This document shows positions 34,578 through 43,361 of a DNA stretch of 64,000 nt, piece by piece. The notes below the pieces were generated by a model. It had not been told where the DNA came from. It ran no database searches and was given only the letters and a program-made list of their open reading frames with translations. The position numbers and the translations under genes are program-made. Origin of the DNA: Sporocytophaga myxococcoides DSM 11118 (lineage in GTDB: Bacteria > Bacteroidota > Bacteroidia > Cytophagales > Cytophagaceae); assembly GCF_000426725.1 (NCBI RefSeq), contig NZ_AUFX01000005.1:124001-188000 (forward strand). The letters are read 5' to 3'. Every line of letters begins with the position of its first letter. The first letter of the stretch is position 1.

Positions 34578-36203
34578 TTAGTCCCTGATAATCTTTATCG
34601 AAAATTTTTCAGAAGTTTTTTCAGAAATTATATTTACTATGTAAAAGCCCTTGGAAAATTCATTAAAGTTTATGATTTGGCTATTGTATCCTGTTATTAC
34701 TTTGTTCCCGGTGCTGTTTAATATTTCCCAATATAAAGTTTCCCTATTATGTTCATCAATCAGATGGAGATAATCTTTTACCGGATTTGGATAAATTGTT
34801 ATACCTGTAAGTTTATTTTTTATTGAAGCTACATCTCCTAGTTCTTCACCATATACGCCTATTGATGCGGGGTTATTAATACCGGAATGATCTATATCAA
34901 TGAATGATGATTTAAATCCAGCTTCTATTGGAGAAAAGCAAAGGTCCAAGGGAAGGTTGCTTTGAGGAGTGATGATATGTGGGAATGTGAGGTTGGTTGA
35001 AAAACAAAAATCCGGACAATTCTCCCTTATAGAAATTCCATTGATCTGAATATTCCTCGATGTTGTATTTGAAAGGTTAACCCTTAATGTTTTGCTCGGA
35101 ACAAGATTGTCAACTTTCCCGAAGTTTATTGAATCGGGAACTGTAAGCACTATTTGTTCTTCGACAGAAGGGTCATGATATATTTCCTGATTTGCAAGTT
35201 CTGTAGCTCCATTTCCTCCGCTGGTTTTACTTCCTGCTGCAATATAAATTTTGTTATTGTATACAATTGCCTGAGTTGCATGTCTTCCGCTATCAAGGGG
35301 AGCAAGTGTTTTCCATGTTTTGGTTGTGAGGTTCAGAGCTTCTGTCTTATTGAAAGCAAGGTTGTTAGATGTCCCAGGACCTTCTCCTCCGATAACAAGT
35401 AGTTCATTTCCCAATATCACCGATGAGCATCCTGCTCTTGGGGTTGGGATATTATTGGGCCAGCTTTCCCATGTCTGACTTGCAAAGTCAAATACATCTA
35501 TTGCTGCAACTGTAAGGTTGTTCGTCTGTCCCGTAGCGAGAGAAGAAGTTCTCCCTCCTGTAAGGTAAATTTTTCCACTATGAGTAACAGCTTGGAAATG
35601 ATCTCTGGCATTAGGTGCATCTGGCATTATTTTCCATTCGTTCGTCTGGGGGTTGTATTCGTCAAACCATGATACAAAGCCGCTGTTGTGACCATTTATT
35701 ATACCTCCTGCAATGTAAAATTTATCACCATAAACAACTACTCCTGCAGATCCTCTTCGTCTTTCCACTGGGATGATAGGCCCTTCAGACCAAGTGTCAG
35801 TAGCTGGATCATAAATATATATCCTGTCTACCGGAGTTTCAGAAGGGTAATTTCCTGTAAATGCGTTTACTATAAAAATTTTGTGCTTGTATGCAACAGC
35901 TTGAAAATGGTGTATTTCCAACGCTTTTGTCGGGGCGTCTGGGGAAGGAGGCAAAGTTGTTCCTTTAATCCAATCTTTTGTTGAAGGGTCATAAATATTT
36001 ACATATTTATCTAATCCTAATCTTCTCCCACCTATAAGATAAAATTTACCATCACATTCGACATACCCACATTCATGTCGGTGTATTAGATCTGGGTCAC
36101 CCGATTCTATTTCCCAGTGGCCTGTATCCTGGCAGAATGATTTGTTGAAGAATAAAAGTATGTAAAGGGAAATGCTAAAAAGCAATTGTAAATTTATTTT
36201 CAT
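34578..36203 (-). CDS. T9SS-secreted Kelch-repeat protein
   Basis: Exported protein of 541 aa with signal peptide MKINLQLLFSISLYILLFFN. Residues about 25-335 contain six Kelch blades with GG doublets and W/Y positions: KFYLIGGRRLGLDKYVNIYD, KFYIAGGIINGHNSGFVSWF, KIYLTGGRTSS, ELLVIGGEGPGTSNNLAFNK and KIYIAAGSKTSGG. A HYDIN-like immunoglobulin domain follows (DSINFGKVDNLVPSKTLRVN, ...LDLCFSPIEAGFKSSFIDI), then a T9SS sorting domain (GITIYPNPVKDYLHLIDEHN, KGFYIVNIISEKTSEKFSIK). Likely a surface protein binding protein or glycan; galactose-oxidase-like catalysis is possible but the metal ligands were not checked. Confidence 0.78.
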   Translation of the reverse strand: MKINLQLLFSISLYILLFFNKSFCQDTGHWEIESGDPDLIHRHECGYVECDGKFYLIGGRRLGLDKYVNIYDPSTKDWIKGTTLPPSPDAPTKALEIHHFQAVAYKHKIFIVNAFTGNYPSETPVDRIYIYDPATDTWSEGPIIPVERRRGSAGVVVYGDKFYIAGGIINGHNSGFVSWFDEYNPQTNEWKIMPDAPNARDHFQAVTHSGKIYLTGGRTSSLATGQTNNLTVAAIDVFDFASQTWESWPNNIPTPRAGCSSVILGNELLVIGGEGPGTSNNLAFNKTEALNLTTKTWKTLAPLDSGRHATQAIVYNNKIYIAAGSKTSGGNGATELANQEIYHDPSVEEQIVLTVPDSINFGKVDNLVPSKTLRVNLSNTTSRNIQINGISIRENCPDFCFSTNLTFPHIITPQSNLPLDLCFSPIEAGFKSSFIDIDHSGINNPASIGVYGEELGDVASIKNKLTGITIYPNPVKDYLHLIDEHNRETLYWEILNSTGNKVITGYNSQIINFNEFSKGFYIVNIISEKTSEKFSIKIIRD

Positions 36204-36259
36204 ACCAATGAATTATATTTTGTATAAATATGTTCGCTTTGTTTTTTTCTGAAAAAATG

Positions 36260-36284
36260 TAAAAAGCCCTGAGTAATTAAGGGC
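36260..36284 (-). terminator. Terminator of the 36306-37193 gene
   Basis: GCCCT (36266-36270) / AGGGC (36280-36284), followed on the minus strand by TTTTTACATTTTTT. Confidence 0.7.
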
Positions 36285-36305
36285 CTATCTAAATTGTTAG
36301 TTGAA

Positions 36306-37193
36306 TTAAAATTTCTTTGCTTTCTCTTCTTCTATATTTATCTCTCCTTTGGCAGTGAAATAAATTCCAATTCTGGATATTTCTTTTTTTGCTCTGTTAT
36401 AAAGAGCTTTTCCTAAGGATCCATCATCCATTAATCTTCTGTCGCTGGTCCAAACCCTTGCAAGGGGGGATTCAACCAAATGAAGATCACCTTTTCTTGT
36501 AAGACACATAGCCATCCAGCCATCTTCACTTCTTTTGGTGACCTTTCGGTTAAGCTGATGATAAAAACCTCCTACTTCAAGAGCATCAGCTTTGCGATAG
36601 GCAAAATTAAAACCCATAACGTTTACACATTCTCTTTGCTTTCTTTTTAGTGCAAAGAAGGCATTAGCTGCGGTTTCGTATAGTCCTAAAGTCAATCTAT
36701 TATTCTCATCCCCGGGTATAAATGAATACGTCCCATAGCTACAGGATACAGTGGGATTGTGTAATGGTGCAATAATAGTATCAAGCCACTCAACGGGATA
36801 TATAGAGTCTGCATCTGCATTAGCAATAAGAGGAGCTTTTGCTGCTTCAAGTCCGCCTTGTCTGGCATAGCTGATCCCTTGGTCTTTGACAAAGACTGAA
36901 CGCACACCACATTTATCCAATATTTCCTGTGTTCTGTCTTTTGAATTGTTATTTGCAACTATCAATTCAGTCCGATAACTGGTTTTTAATTCTGAAAGGG
37001 ATGACAGAGTTCTCAGGATATTCTTTTCTTCATTATATGCCGGAATTACAATAGTTACTTCCGGATCGTCTTGATGGAACCTTTTTAACTTTTCTTTGAT
37101 TTTATCTACTACCTGAAGGGAATATAGATCATTCTCTTTGAATTGAATATTATTATGCCTGTATACCCAAGACGGCATTGTAAATCTTGACAT
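36306..37193 (-). CDS. Glycosyltransferase family 2
   Basis: Cytoplasmic protein of 295 aa with the GT2 core: VTIVIPAYNEEKNILRTLSS, ELIVANNNSKDRTQEIL, VKDQGISYARQGGLEAAKAP, LIANADADSIYPVEWLD (DxD) and GFNFAYRKADALEVGGFYHQ, then RSEDGWMAMCLTRKGDLHLV, which supplies the ED acceptor-site pair. No membrane helices. It is alone and on the minus strand, next to the beta-helix genes; it may act in polysaccharide synthesis or in glycosylation of the secreted proteins. Confidence 0.82.
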   Translation of the reverse strand: MSRFTMPSWVYRHNNIQFKENDLYSLQVVDKIKEKLKRFHQDDPEVTIVIPAYNEEKNILRTLSSLSELKTSYRTELIVANNNSKDRTQEILDKCGVRSVFVKDQGISYARQGGLEAAKAPLIANADADSIYPVEWLDTIIAPLHNPTVSCSYGTYSFIPGDENNRLTLGLYETAANAFFALKRKQRECVNVMGFNFAYRKADALEVGGFYHQLNRKVTKRSEDGWMAMCLTRKGDLHLVESPLARVWTSDRRLMDDGSLGKALYNRAKKEISRIGIYFTAKGEINIEEEKAKKF

Positions 37194-37330
37194 AGTTATT
37201 TTATATGTTTTAATAAAATAAAAGGAAGACTAAATCTCCTGTTAAAAATAGAACTGAATCAGAAGTGATAGTGTTTAGACAAGAACAAATAATAAGAAGC
37301 TCAACAGGTATTAATAAATTAAAAATCAGC

Positions 37331-37353
37331 TTATAGGAACAACCTCTACTTTT
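37331..37353 (+). promoter_or_regulatory. Upstream element shared with the paralogous gene at 39644
   Basis: A 23-base block ending AACCTCTACTTTT matches the block at 39474-39496 in 19 of 23 positions, the last 13 identical. It is 84 nt before the ATG at 37438 and contains TACTTTTA, one base from the -7 consensus. A leader hairpin follows: GAAG-TC-CCGGT pairs with ACCGGCTTC about 20 nt later. Confidence 0.55.
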
Positions 37354-37437
37354 ATGGAAGTCCCGGTGTAATCATATAAAATCATACCAAACCGGCTTCA
37401 TAAATAAATCTCTAATATTTAACTAAATAAATTTCAA

Positions 37438-39237
37438 ATGAGACGATCCAGTATTTTGATGGCATTATGTGCCATAGGTATTTCTTTTGCCTCTTGTAAA
37501 AAGGAACATGACATTGAAAATGTTAAACCTTCTATGGCTGTAAGTGACAGCGCAGGAGTCGAAGGATATGCATGTACCTATACCATAAAGGCCAATCAAC
37601 CTATTGTAGATGGAAGTACCCTTAATATTCCAGCAGGAAGTGTAGTTTGTATAGAAGCAGGTACAAGAGGACCGCTTGTTCTTAAAAACTTCTCAGGACA
37701 ACCTGGTAAACCAATTACCTTTGTTAATGGGAATGGGAAAGTTACAATACAGTGTTCATCAAGTAATGGATACGGTTTGAAACTTGCCAATTGTAAATAT
37801 GTAAAAGTTGCCGGTAATGGTTCTTCTGATCAATACGGAATTCATGTAACTGGATCTCATATTGGTGTTAGCTTTGAAGCATTGTCTACAAATTGGGAAA
37901 TCTCTAATGTAGAAATTAGCAAAATAGGATTTGCAGGTCTGATGGGAAAAACAGATCCTTCCTGTGATCCGGCTACATGGAGAGGAAATTTTACAATGAG
38001 AGATGTATCTGCTCATGATAACTATGTTCACGATGTAACAGGAGAAGGTTTCTATGTTGGAAACTCATTCTATCAGGGAGGAAGAAATCTTTCTTGTGGA
38101 AATATTGCTCCCCACAGTATTGAAGGAGTTAAAATCTATAACAACAAAGTGTATAACAGTGGTTGTGAAGGTATTCAGGTCGGATGTGCTATCAAAGGCT
38201 GTGAAATCTATAACAACTCAATAGAAAACTTTGGTAAAGATCCATTTGCTGCAAACCAGAACAATGGCCTTCAGATAGGTGAAGGAACAGGTGGTCTGTG
38301 TTATAATAACACAATCAAAAACGGTCCGGGTAATGGTATCATCTGTCTTGGTTATGGTGATAATGTTGTATACAACAACTTAATTATAAACGCAGGAGCT
38401 TTCGGTATCTTCACTGATTCAAGATTTACACCGGGACAGTTTTTTAAGTTAGCTAACAATACTATTGTTAATAGTGGTAAAGACGGTATAATGGTTTATT
38501 CAGAATCTATTCCGATGAATTATGTAGTAAATAACATTATTGCGGCACCCAAAAATGGTAAGTTTGTCACAACAAGAAGTGGTAGTGTAAAACTCACATC
38601 TTCCAATAACCTTAATGCGGCTACTGTTGGTGAAGTTAAATTCTTGAATCCTACAGGAAACGATTACAGAATAGCTTCTGGCTCACCGGCGCTTGATAAA
38701 GGTTTGAATACATCATCATATGGTATTGCTTCTGACTTTGGAGGTGGAAGAAGACCAAATGGAGTAGCATATGATATCGGAGCATTTGAAGGAAGTGGTT
38801 CTTCACTTTCAAATAACACTCCAACAACTCCAACAAGTCCGACGGCTCCAACAAGTCCGACAGCTCCAGCAGCTCCAACAACAGGAACTGCTCAGGTTAC
38901 AAGCTTAACTCTTGTAAATGCAAATACAGGAAAAGACATCATGACTATATCTAATGGTGCAAAGATAAGCTATAGTGCGCTTGGTACGAATAAAATAAAC
39001 GTTCGTGCAAATACATCAACAGGAACGAAAAGCGTGATTTTTAAGTTTGATGGAGTAAATGTAAGAACTGAAAGTGGCGCGCCATTTACCATGTATGGCG
39101 ATGCAGGAATAGGAAACTACAACCCATGGACACCAGCATATGGAACACATACTATTACTCTGGTTCCATATACTAAAGAAGGAGCTTCAGGAACAGCAGG
39201 AGCTTTGTATACAGTATCAATTAATGTAGTAAGCTGA
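37438..39237 (+). CDS. Lipoprotein with right-handed parallel beta-helix and C-terminal beta-sandwich
   Basis: Protein of 599 aa. A lipoprotein signal (MRRSSILMALCAIGISFASC, Cys20 followed by KK) precedes a beta-helix domain of about 400 residues with Asn- and Gly-rich coils: GLMGKTDPSCDPATW, DNYVHDVTGEGFYVGNSFYQ, SGCEGIQVGCAIKGCEIYNN, NGPGNGIICLGYGDNVVYNN. A Pro/Thr linker then leads to a C-terminal domain (VTSLTLVNANTGKDIMTISN ... INVRANTSTGTKSVIFKFDG, ending YTVSINVVS). Beta-helix proteins of this type are often polysaccharide lyases or epimerases, but the catalytic residues are not identified here. First of four paralogs. Confidence 0.8.
   Translation: MRRSSILMALCAIGISFASCKKEHDIENVKPSMAVSDSAGVEGYACTYTIKANQPIVDGSTLNIPAGSVVCIEAGTRGPLVLKNFSGQPGKPITFVNGNGKVTIQCSSSNGYGLKLANCKYVKVAGNGSSDQYGIHVTGSHIGVSFEALSTNWEISNVEISKIGFAGLMGKTDPSCDPATWRGNFTMRDVSAHDNYVHDVTGEGFYVGNSFYQGGRNLSCGNIAPHSIEGVKIYNNKVYNSGCEGIQVGCAIKGCEIYNNSIENFGKDPFAANQNNGLQIGEGTGGLCYNNTIKNGPGNGIICLGYGDNVVYNNLIINAGAFGIFTDSRFTPGQFFKLANNTIVNSGKDGIMVYSESIPMNYVVNNIIAAPKNGKFVTTRSGSVKLTSSNNLNAATVGEVKFLNPTGNDYRIASGSPALDKGLNTSSYGIASDFGGGRRPNGVAYDIGAFEGSGSSLSNNTPTTPTSPTAPTSPTAPAAPTTGTAQVTSLTLVNANTGKDIMTISNGAKISYSALGTNKINVRANTSTGTKSVIFKFDGVNVRTESGAPFTMYGDAGIGNYNPWTPAYGTHTITLVPYTKEGASGTAGALYTVSINVVS
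38821..38880 (+). repeat. Pro/Thr/Ser-coding linker repeat
   Basis: Two adjacent 18-base copies, CCAACAAGTCCGACGGCT (38830-38847) and CCAACAAGTCCGACAGCT (38848-38865), plus degenerate flanking units. They encode a Pro-Thr/Ser-Ala spacer between the beta-helix and the C-terminal domain. Confidence 0.75.
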
Positions 39238-39266
39238 TAAGTAAATCATAATCAGTAAGAGGTGTT

Positions 39267-39295
39267 CGGAAGCCTCTATTTTTAAGAGGCTTCCG
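39267..39295 (+). terminator. Terminator-like hairpin
   Basis: CGGAAGCCTCT (39267-39277), loop ATTTTTA, AGAGGCTTCCG (39285-39295). The stem is strong but no T-run follows. It lies 30 nt after the stop of the beta-helix lipoprotein gene, in the 406-base gap (39238-39643) before its paralog, which otherwise holds only the shared promoter element. Confidence 0.6.
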
Positions 39296-39473
39296 GATAT
39301 TTCATTAAAAAGATATTCCAAAATATAATTTTCATAAAATAATAAAGTTTTTAAAATGTATGAAATGGAGCTCAGAACAGCAATATGATATTAGTTACTC
39401 CGTTTCTTAATTATACAAACCAAAGATGTAAAGTATAATTTGTCAATACTATTTTCCATTAAATCTCAAGTAC

Positions 39474-39496
39474 CTATAAGTAAAACCTCTACTTTT
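39474..39496 (+). promoter_or_regulatory. Upstream element shared with the gene at 37438
   Basis: Second copy of the conserved block ending AACCTCTACTTTT. It is 147 nt before the ATG at 39644, implying a long leader. A small hairpin GTGCT-GGAA-AAGCAC lies inside the leader near 39550. Confidence 0.5.
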
Positions 39497-39643
39497 TATC
39501 GCGTTCAAGGCAGTTAATTTCTGCGCAGAAACAATAAGTAATTCGCCCCGTGCTGGAAAAGCACCTTATTAAACAATCGATTGGCCTTTGATTCCGGTAA
39601 AATTCAAACAAATCTTTTGTACTCTTAACAAAACACATTAAAA

Positions 39644-41848
39644 ATGAAAAGATCGAGTATTTTGATGGCCTTATGTGTCATGGGTATTTCTATTACCTCC
39701 TGTAAAAAAGAACATGATGTCACCAAAAATAATGCAGCTGAAAGTAGTTTAGCAGCTGTTCAAGGTTATTCATGCGTCTATACAATTAAAACAAGTCAAT
39801 CAGTAGTTGACGGAAGTACGCTTAATCTTCCTGCGGGAAGCGTTGTATGTATCGAAGCTGGTACCAGAGGCCCGCTTTGGTTGAAGAATTTTCAAGGCCA
39901 GGCTGGCAAACCAATTACCTTTGTAAACTCAAACGGTAAAGTGACTATCAGTGCATCCAGCAGCAATGGTTATGGTTTGAAATTTTCAAATTGTAAATAT
40001 GTAAAAGTAGCCGGAAACGGATCTGATGATCAGTATGGTATCCATGTAAAAGGTTCACACATAGGTGTTACTTTTGAAAGCCTGTCTACCAACTGGGAGA
40101 TCTCTAATGTAGAAATCAGCAACATTGGCTTTGCAGGTTTAATGGGGAAAACAGACCCTACTTGTGATCCTGCAACTTGGAATGGAAACTTTGTCATGAG
40201 AGATTGTTCTATTCATGACAACTATGTTCACGATGTTACTGGTGAAGGTTTCTATGTTGGTAACTCATTCTATGCTTCAGGAAGATCTCTATCATGTGGA
40301 ACTATTACACCTCACACTGTAGAAGGGCTTCGTCTGTACAAAAACAAGGTTGTTAACTCTGGCTGTGAAGGTATTCAGGTTGGTTGTGCAACAAAAGGAT
40401 GTGAGATTTTCGATAATACTATTGAGAACTTTGGTAAAGATCCATTTGCTGCTAATCAGAATAACGGTCTACAGTTAGGTGAAGGTACTGGAGGAAAATG
40501 TTACAATAACATTATCAAAAATGGTCCAGGTAACGGTATTATCTGTCTTGGATACGGTGATAATGTTGTGTACAACAACGTAGTACTTAATGCAGGTGCA
40601 TATGGTGTATATTGCGATACTAGATACACTCCTGGGCAAGCATTCAGCTTCATCAACAACACAATTGTCAATAGTGGATCAGATGGTTTCATGATTGCTG
40701 CCGGAAAGATATCGATGAATAATGTTATCAATAACATCATCGTAAATCCTAAAACAGGTAAGTATATCAATACCAGAAACAGTGCTAAAGTAACTGACAA
40801 AAATAACTATACGACAATGAATATTGCTGATGTTAAGTTTGTGAATGCTACTGGTGGTGACTATCGTCTTGCTGCAGGTTCTCCTTCAATTGATAAAGGT
40901 GCTGATGTTTCTTCATTCGGTGTAACTTATGACTTATCTAACACAGCAAGACCTACTGGTGGTACATATGATATCGGAGCTTATGAAGGTACATCTTCTG
41001 GAACTTCAGTTCCAAATCCAGGTACTGGAACAGGCGGTGGTACAACTCCAACTGATCCAGGAACAGGTGGCGGTACAACAAATCCTCCAACTACTCCAAC
41101 TCCTGGTGTTTCAAAAGTAACAAGCATCACTCTTGTTAATGCCGATACTGATAAAGATATCATGACTTTAGCGAATGGTTCAGTTATTGATTATTCTAAA
41201 ATCGGTACTAAAAACATCAATGTAAGAGCGAATGTTGCTTCAGGATTTGCAGGAAGTGTTCAGTTTAAATTAGATGGTGCTGTTGCTGCTACAGAAAGCG
41301 CTGTTCCTTTAACTTTATTCGGGGATGCAGGTACTGACTATAAACCAGGTACATTTGCAGCAGGAAGCCATAAATTGTCTGCGACTGATTATTCTAGCGC
41401 AAGCGCTCAGGGAACTGTTGGTGGAACTATTGAGGTATCTTTCACTGTAACTAACGGAGAGGTAGTAACAACTCCTCCAACAACTCCAACTCCTTCAACT
41501 GGTAATTCTATTGTTAGTTTCACATTGATCAATTCTGAAACCAATAAAGAAATTGCAACTATTACCAATGGAGCAACTATCAGCCTTTCAGCTCTTAATA
41601 CAAGCAAGATCAATATTAAGGCTAATACAGGAAGCGATGTGAAAAGTGTTGCTTTCAAAATGGATGGTAAATCAGGCAGAATCGAAAGCGAAGCTCCTTA
41701 TGCTATAGGAGGAGATTCTAACGGAGATTATGCTGCTTATTACCTTGCCCTTGGAAACCACACTGTATCAGCAACTCCTTATACCCTAGCTGGGACTAAA
41801 GGTATTGCAGGAGCTGTATTGTCAGTGAATTTCAATCTTGTGAAATAA
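39644..41848 (+). CDS. Lipoprotein with parallel beta-helix and two tandem C-terminal beta-sandwiches
   Basis: Protein of 734 aa, close paralog of 37438-39237: nearly the same lipoprotein signal (MKRSSILMALCVMGISITSC, then KKEHD) and beta-helix (GLMGKTDPTCDPATW, HDNYVHDVTGEGFYVGNSFY, SGCEGIQVGCATKGCEIFDN). It has a Gly/Thr/Pro-rich linker and two copies of the C-terminal domain: KVTSITLVNADTDKDIMTLA with INVRANVASGFAGSVQFKLD, and SIVSFTLINSETNKEIATIT with INIKANTGSDVKSVAFKMDG, where the neighbour has one. The extra domain, joined by short Thr/Pro linkers, explains the length difference. Should be a surface or periplasmic lipoprotein binding or cleaving polysaccharide; activity unproven. Confidence 0.8.
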   Translation: MKRSSILMALCVMGISITSCKKEHDVTKNNAAESSLAAVQGYSCVYTIKTSQSVVDGSTLNLPAGSVVCIEAGTRGPLWLKNFQGQAGKPITFVNSNGKVTISASSSNGYGLKFSNCKYVKVAGNGSDDQYGIHVKGSHIGVTFESLSTNWEISNVEISNIGFAGLMGKTDPTCDPATWNGNFVMRDCSIHDNYVHDVTGEGFYVGNSFYASGRSLSCGTITPHTVEGLRLYKNKVVNSGCEGIQVGCATKGCEIFDNTIENFGKDPFAANQNNGLQLGEGTGGKCYNNIIKNGPGNGIICLGYGDNVVYNNVVLNAGAYGVYCDTRYTPGQAFSFINNTIVNSGSDGFMIAAGKISMNNVINNIIVNPKTGKYINTRNSAKVTDKNNYTTMNIADVKFVNATGGDYRLAAGSPSIDKGADVSSFGVTYDLSNTARPTGGTYDIGAYEGTSSGTSVPNPGTGTGGGTTPTDPGTGGGTTNPPTTPTPGVSKVTSITLVNADTDKDIMTLANGSVIDYSKIGTKNINVRANVASGFAGSVQFKLDGAVAATESAVPLTLFGDAGTDYKPGTFAAGSHKLSATDYSSASAQGTVGGTIEVSFTVTNGEVVTTPPTTPTPSTGNSIVSFTLINSETNKEIATITNGATISLSALNTSKINIKANTGSDVKSVAFKMDGKSGRIESEAPYAIGGDSNGDYAAYYLALGNHTVSATPYTLAGTKGIAGAVLSVNFNLVK

Positions 41849-41872
41849 TCAAGCTTAAAAAAAGTTAAACTT

Positions 41873-41902
41873 AAATACCCGGCCTTGCCGGGTATTTTTT
41901 TT
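41873..41902 (+). terminator. Terminator
   Basis: AAATACCCGGC (41873-41883), loop CTT, GCCGGGTATTT (41887-41897) followed by more T. Classical intrinsic terminator for the 39644-41848 gene. Confidence 0.92.
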
Positions 41903-41958
41903 ATTAATATTTTTAAACAAATGTTTTCTTATTTCTTTTTTTATCTAAATACTTTATA

Positions 41959-43269
41959 ATGATAATCAGATTGATTCTTCTCCTAACCTTTCTATTCCTT
42001 TTCGGGCAATTCAATTTTGAACAACCTTCATGTCACTGTGATTTTACCCTGGCACCGGAAACAGAACAGATTAACGGATTTAAAACTCATGTAAAGCCAG
42101 GTGATATTATTTGTATTATGGCAGGTAAAAGAAAGAATCTTCAACTTATTAATATACAAGGAGATTCTCTCAATTTTGTAAAGGTCATTAATTGTGGAGG
42201 AAGGGTTGAAGTTGCTAATATGGAGTTAGGTTATGGAATAAAATTGGACAACTGTCATTATATACAACTTACAGGTACTGGGGATGATAAGATTAAATAT
42301 GGTTTTTTAATTGATTCCACCAAAAAAGGAGCAATGGGAGTGATGGTGGGTAAAGGAAGTTCAGATTTTGAAATAGACCATTTGGAGATAAAGCATAGTG
42401 GTTTCGCTGGTATCATGGCAAAAACTGACCCGGAATGTGATGGCAGTTATACCAGAGGTACCTTCATACAGAAAAATGTATCTATTCATCATAATTATAT
42501 TCATCATGTGAATGGTGAAGGACTTTATGTGGGAAACTCTTTTTATACTGGTTGGAATGGAAATAAAAAATGCCCTGATACCCTTCTATTTCCTCATGAG
42601 TTAAAGAATATAAAAATTTATGACAATAAAATAGAGAATACTAAATGGGATGGTATACAACTTGGATGTGCAGTAAGCAAATCGGAAATTTATAATAACA
42701 GTATTGATAGTTTTGGTCTTGCTAATATTGGATCTCAGAGAAATGGTATTCAAGTAGGACTTGGCACAACTGGCCTTGTATATAACAACCGTATAATAAA
42801 TGGAAAAGGCAATGGTATTATAGTTCTTGGGCTAGGAGATAATATTATTTACAATAATCTTATTTCTGACTGCAGTGAATTCGGCATTTTCTGCGACAAT
42901 AGAGAAGTAAGAGATTCCTCAAAAATTATTTTAATCAATAATTCTATTTTAAATCCTAAAATGCAAGGGATTAAGATGTCAAATGAATTAACCGATAATT
43001 ACATCCTAAATAATTTGATAATAAGAACTGGAGAATATGGTGATAAGAAAGATTATTTCATATCCTTTGGTGATAAGGCTGTAGCCAAGACTGAAGGAAA
43101 CTTTACTTCAAATAAAAAATCATTGATTAAACCTTTGCGTGAAAATAATTTTGTTTCTGATGTTGTTCAAAAGGGAAAACATCAGGATGTTTTTTCTGTT
43201 GACAAAGACATAAATGGAAAAGCCAGAAGGAAATCCGGATCCCCTGATCCAGGTTGTATTGAATTCTGA
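41959..43269 (+). CDS. Exported parallel beta-helix protein (third paralog)
   Basis: Protein of 436 aa with an N-terminal hydrophobic signal (MIIRLILLLTFLFLFGQFNF). The mature protein starts CHCDFTLAPETEQINGFKTH, matching the family opening, and has VKPGDIICIMAGKRKNLQLI, SGFAGIMAKTDPECDGSYTR, YIHHVNGEGLYVGNSFYTGW, WDGIQLGCAVSKSEIYNNSI and GKGNGIIVLGLGDNIIYNNL. It ends with KARRKSGSPDPGCIEF, the usual closing strand of the helix, and lacks both the linker and the C-terminal beta-sandwich. No lipobox or T9SS domain, so it is likely periplasmic. Confidence 0.78.
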   Translation: MIIRLILLLTFLFLFGQFNFEQPSCHCDFTLAPETEQINGFKTHVKPGDIICIMAGKRKNLQLINIQGDSLNFVKVINCGGRVEVANMELGYGIKLDNCHYIQLTGTGDDKIKYGFLIDSTKKGAMGVMVGKGSSDFEIDHLEIKHSGFAGIMAKTDPECDGSYTRGTFIQKNVSIHHNYIHHVNGEGLYVGNSFYTGWNGNKKCPDTLLFPHELKNIKIYDNKIENTKWDGIQLGCAVSKSEIYNNSIDSFGLANIGSQRNGIQVGLGTTGLVYNNRIINGKGNGIIVLGLGDNIIYNNLISDCSEFGIFCDNREVRDSSKIILINNSILNPKMQGIKMSNELTDNYILNNLIIRTGEYGDKKDYFISFGDKAVAKTEGNFTSNKKSLIKPLRENNFVSDVVQKGKHQDVFSVDKDINGKARRKSGSPDPGCIEF

Positions 43270-43361
43270 TTTTTTTTATTCCAGGATTATTCATATCCTC
43301 TGTGTATAAAGGCTTACGGAGATTTTAAAAACAAATAAAGTGAAGTTGAGATTTTTTAAAT

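Noticed and set aside
38830-38865. Short tandem repeats considered as a CRISPR or phase-variable tract
   Set aside because: Units are in-frame multiples of three coding for a Pro/Thr linker, with no spacers and only two good copies.
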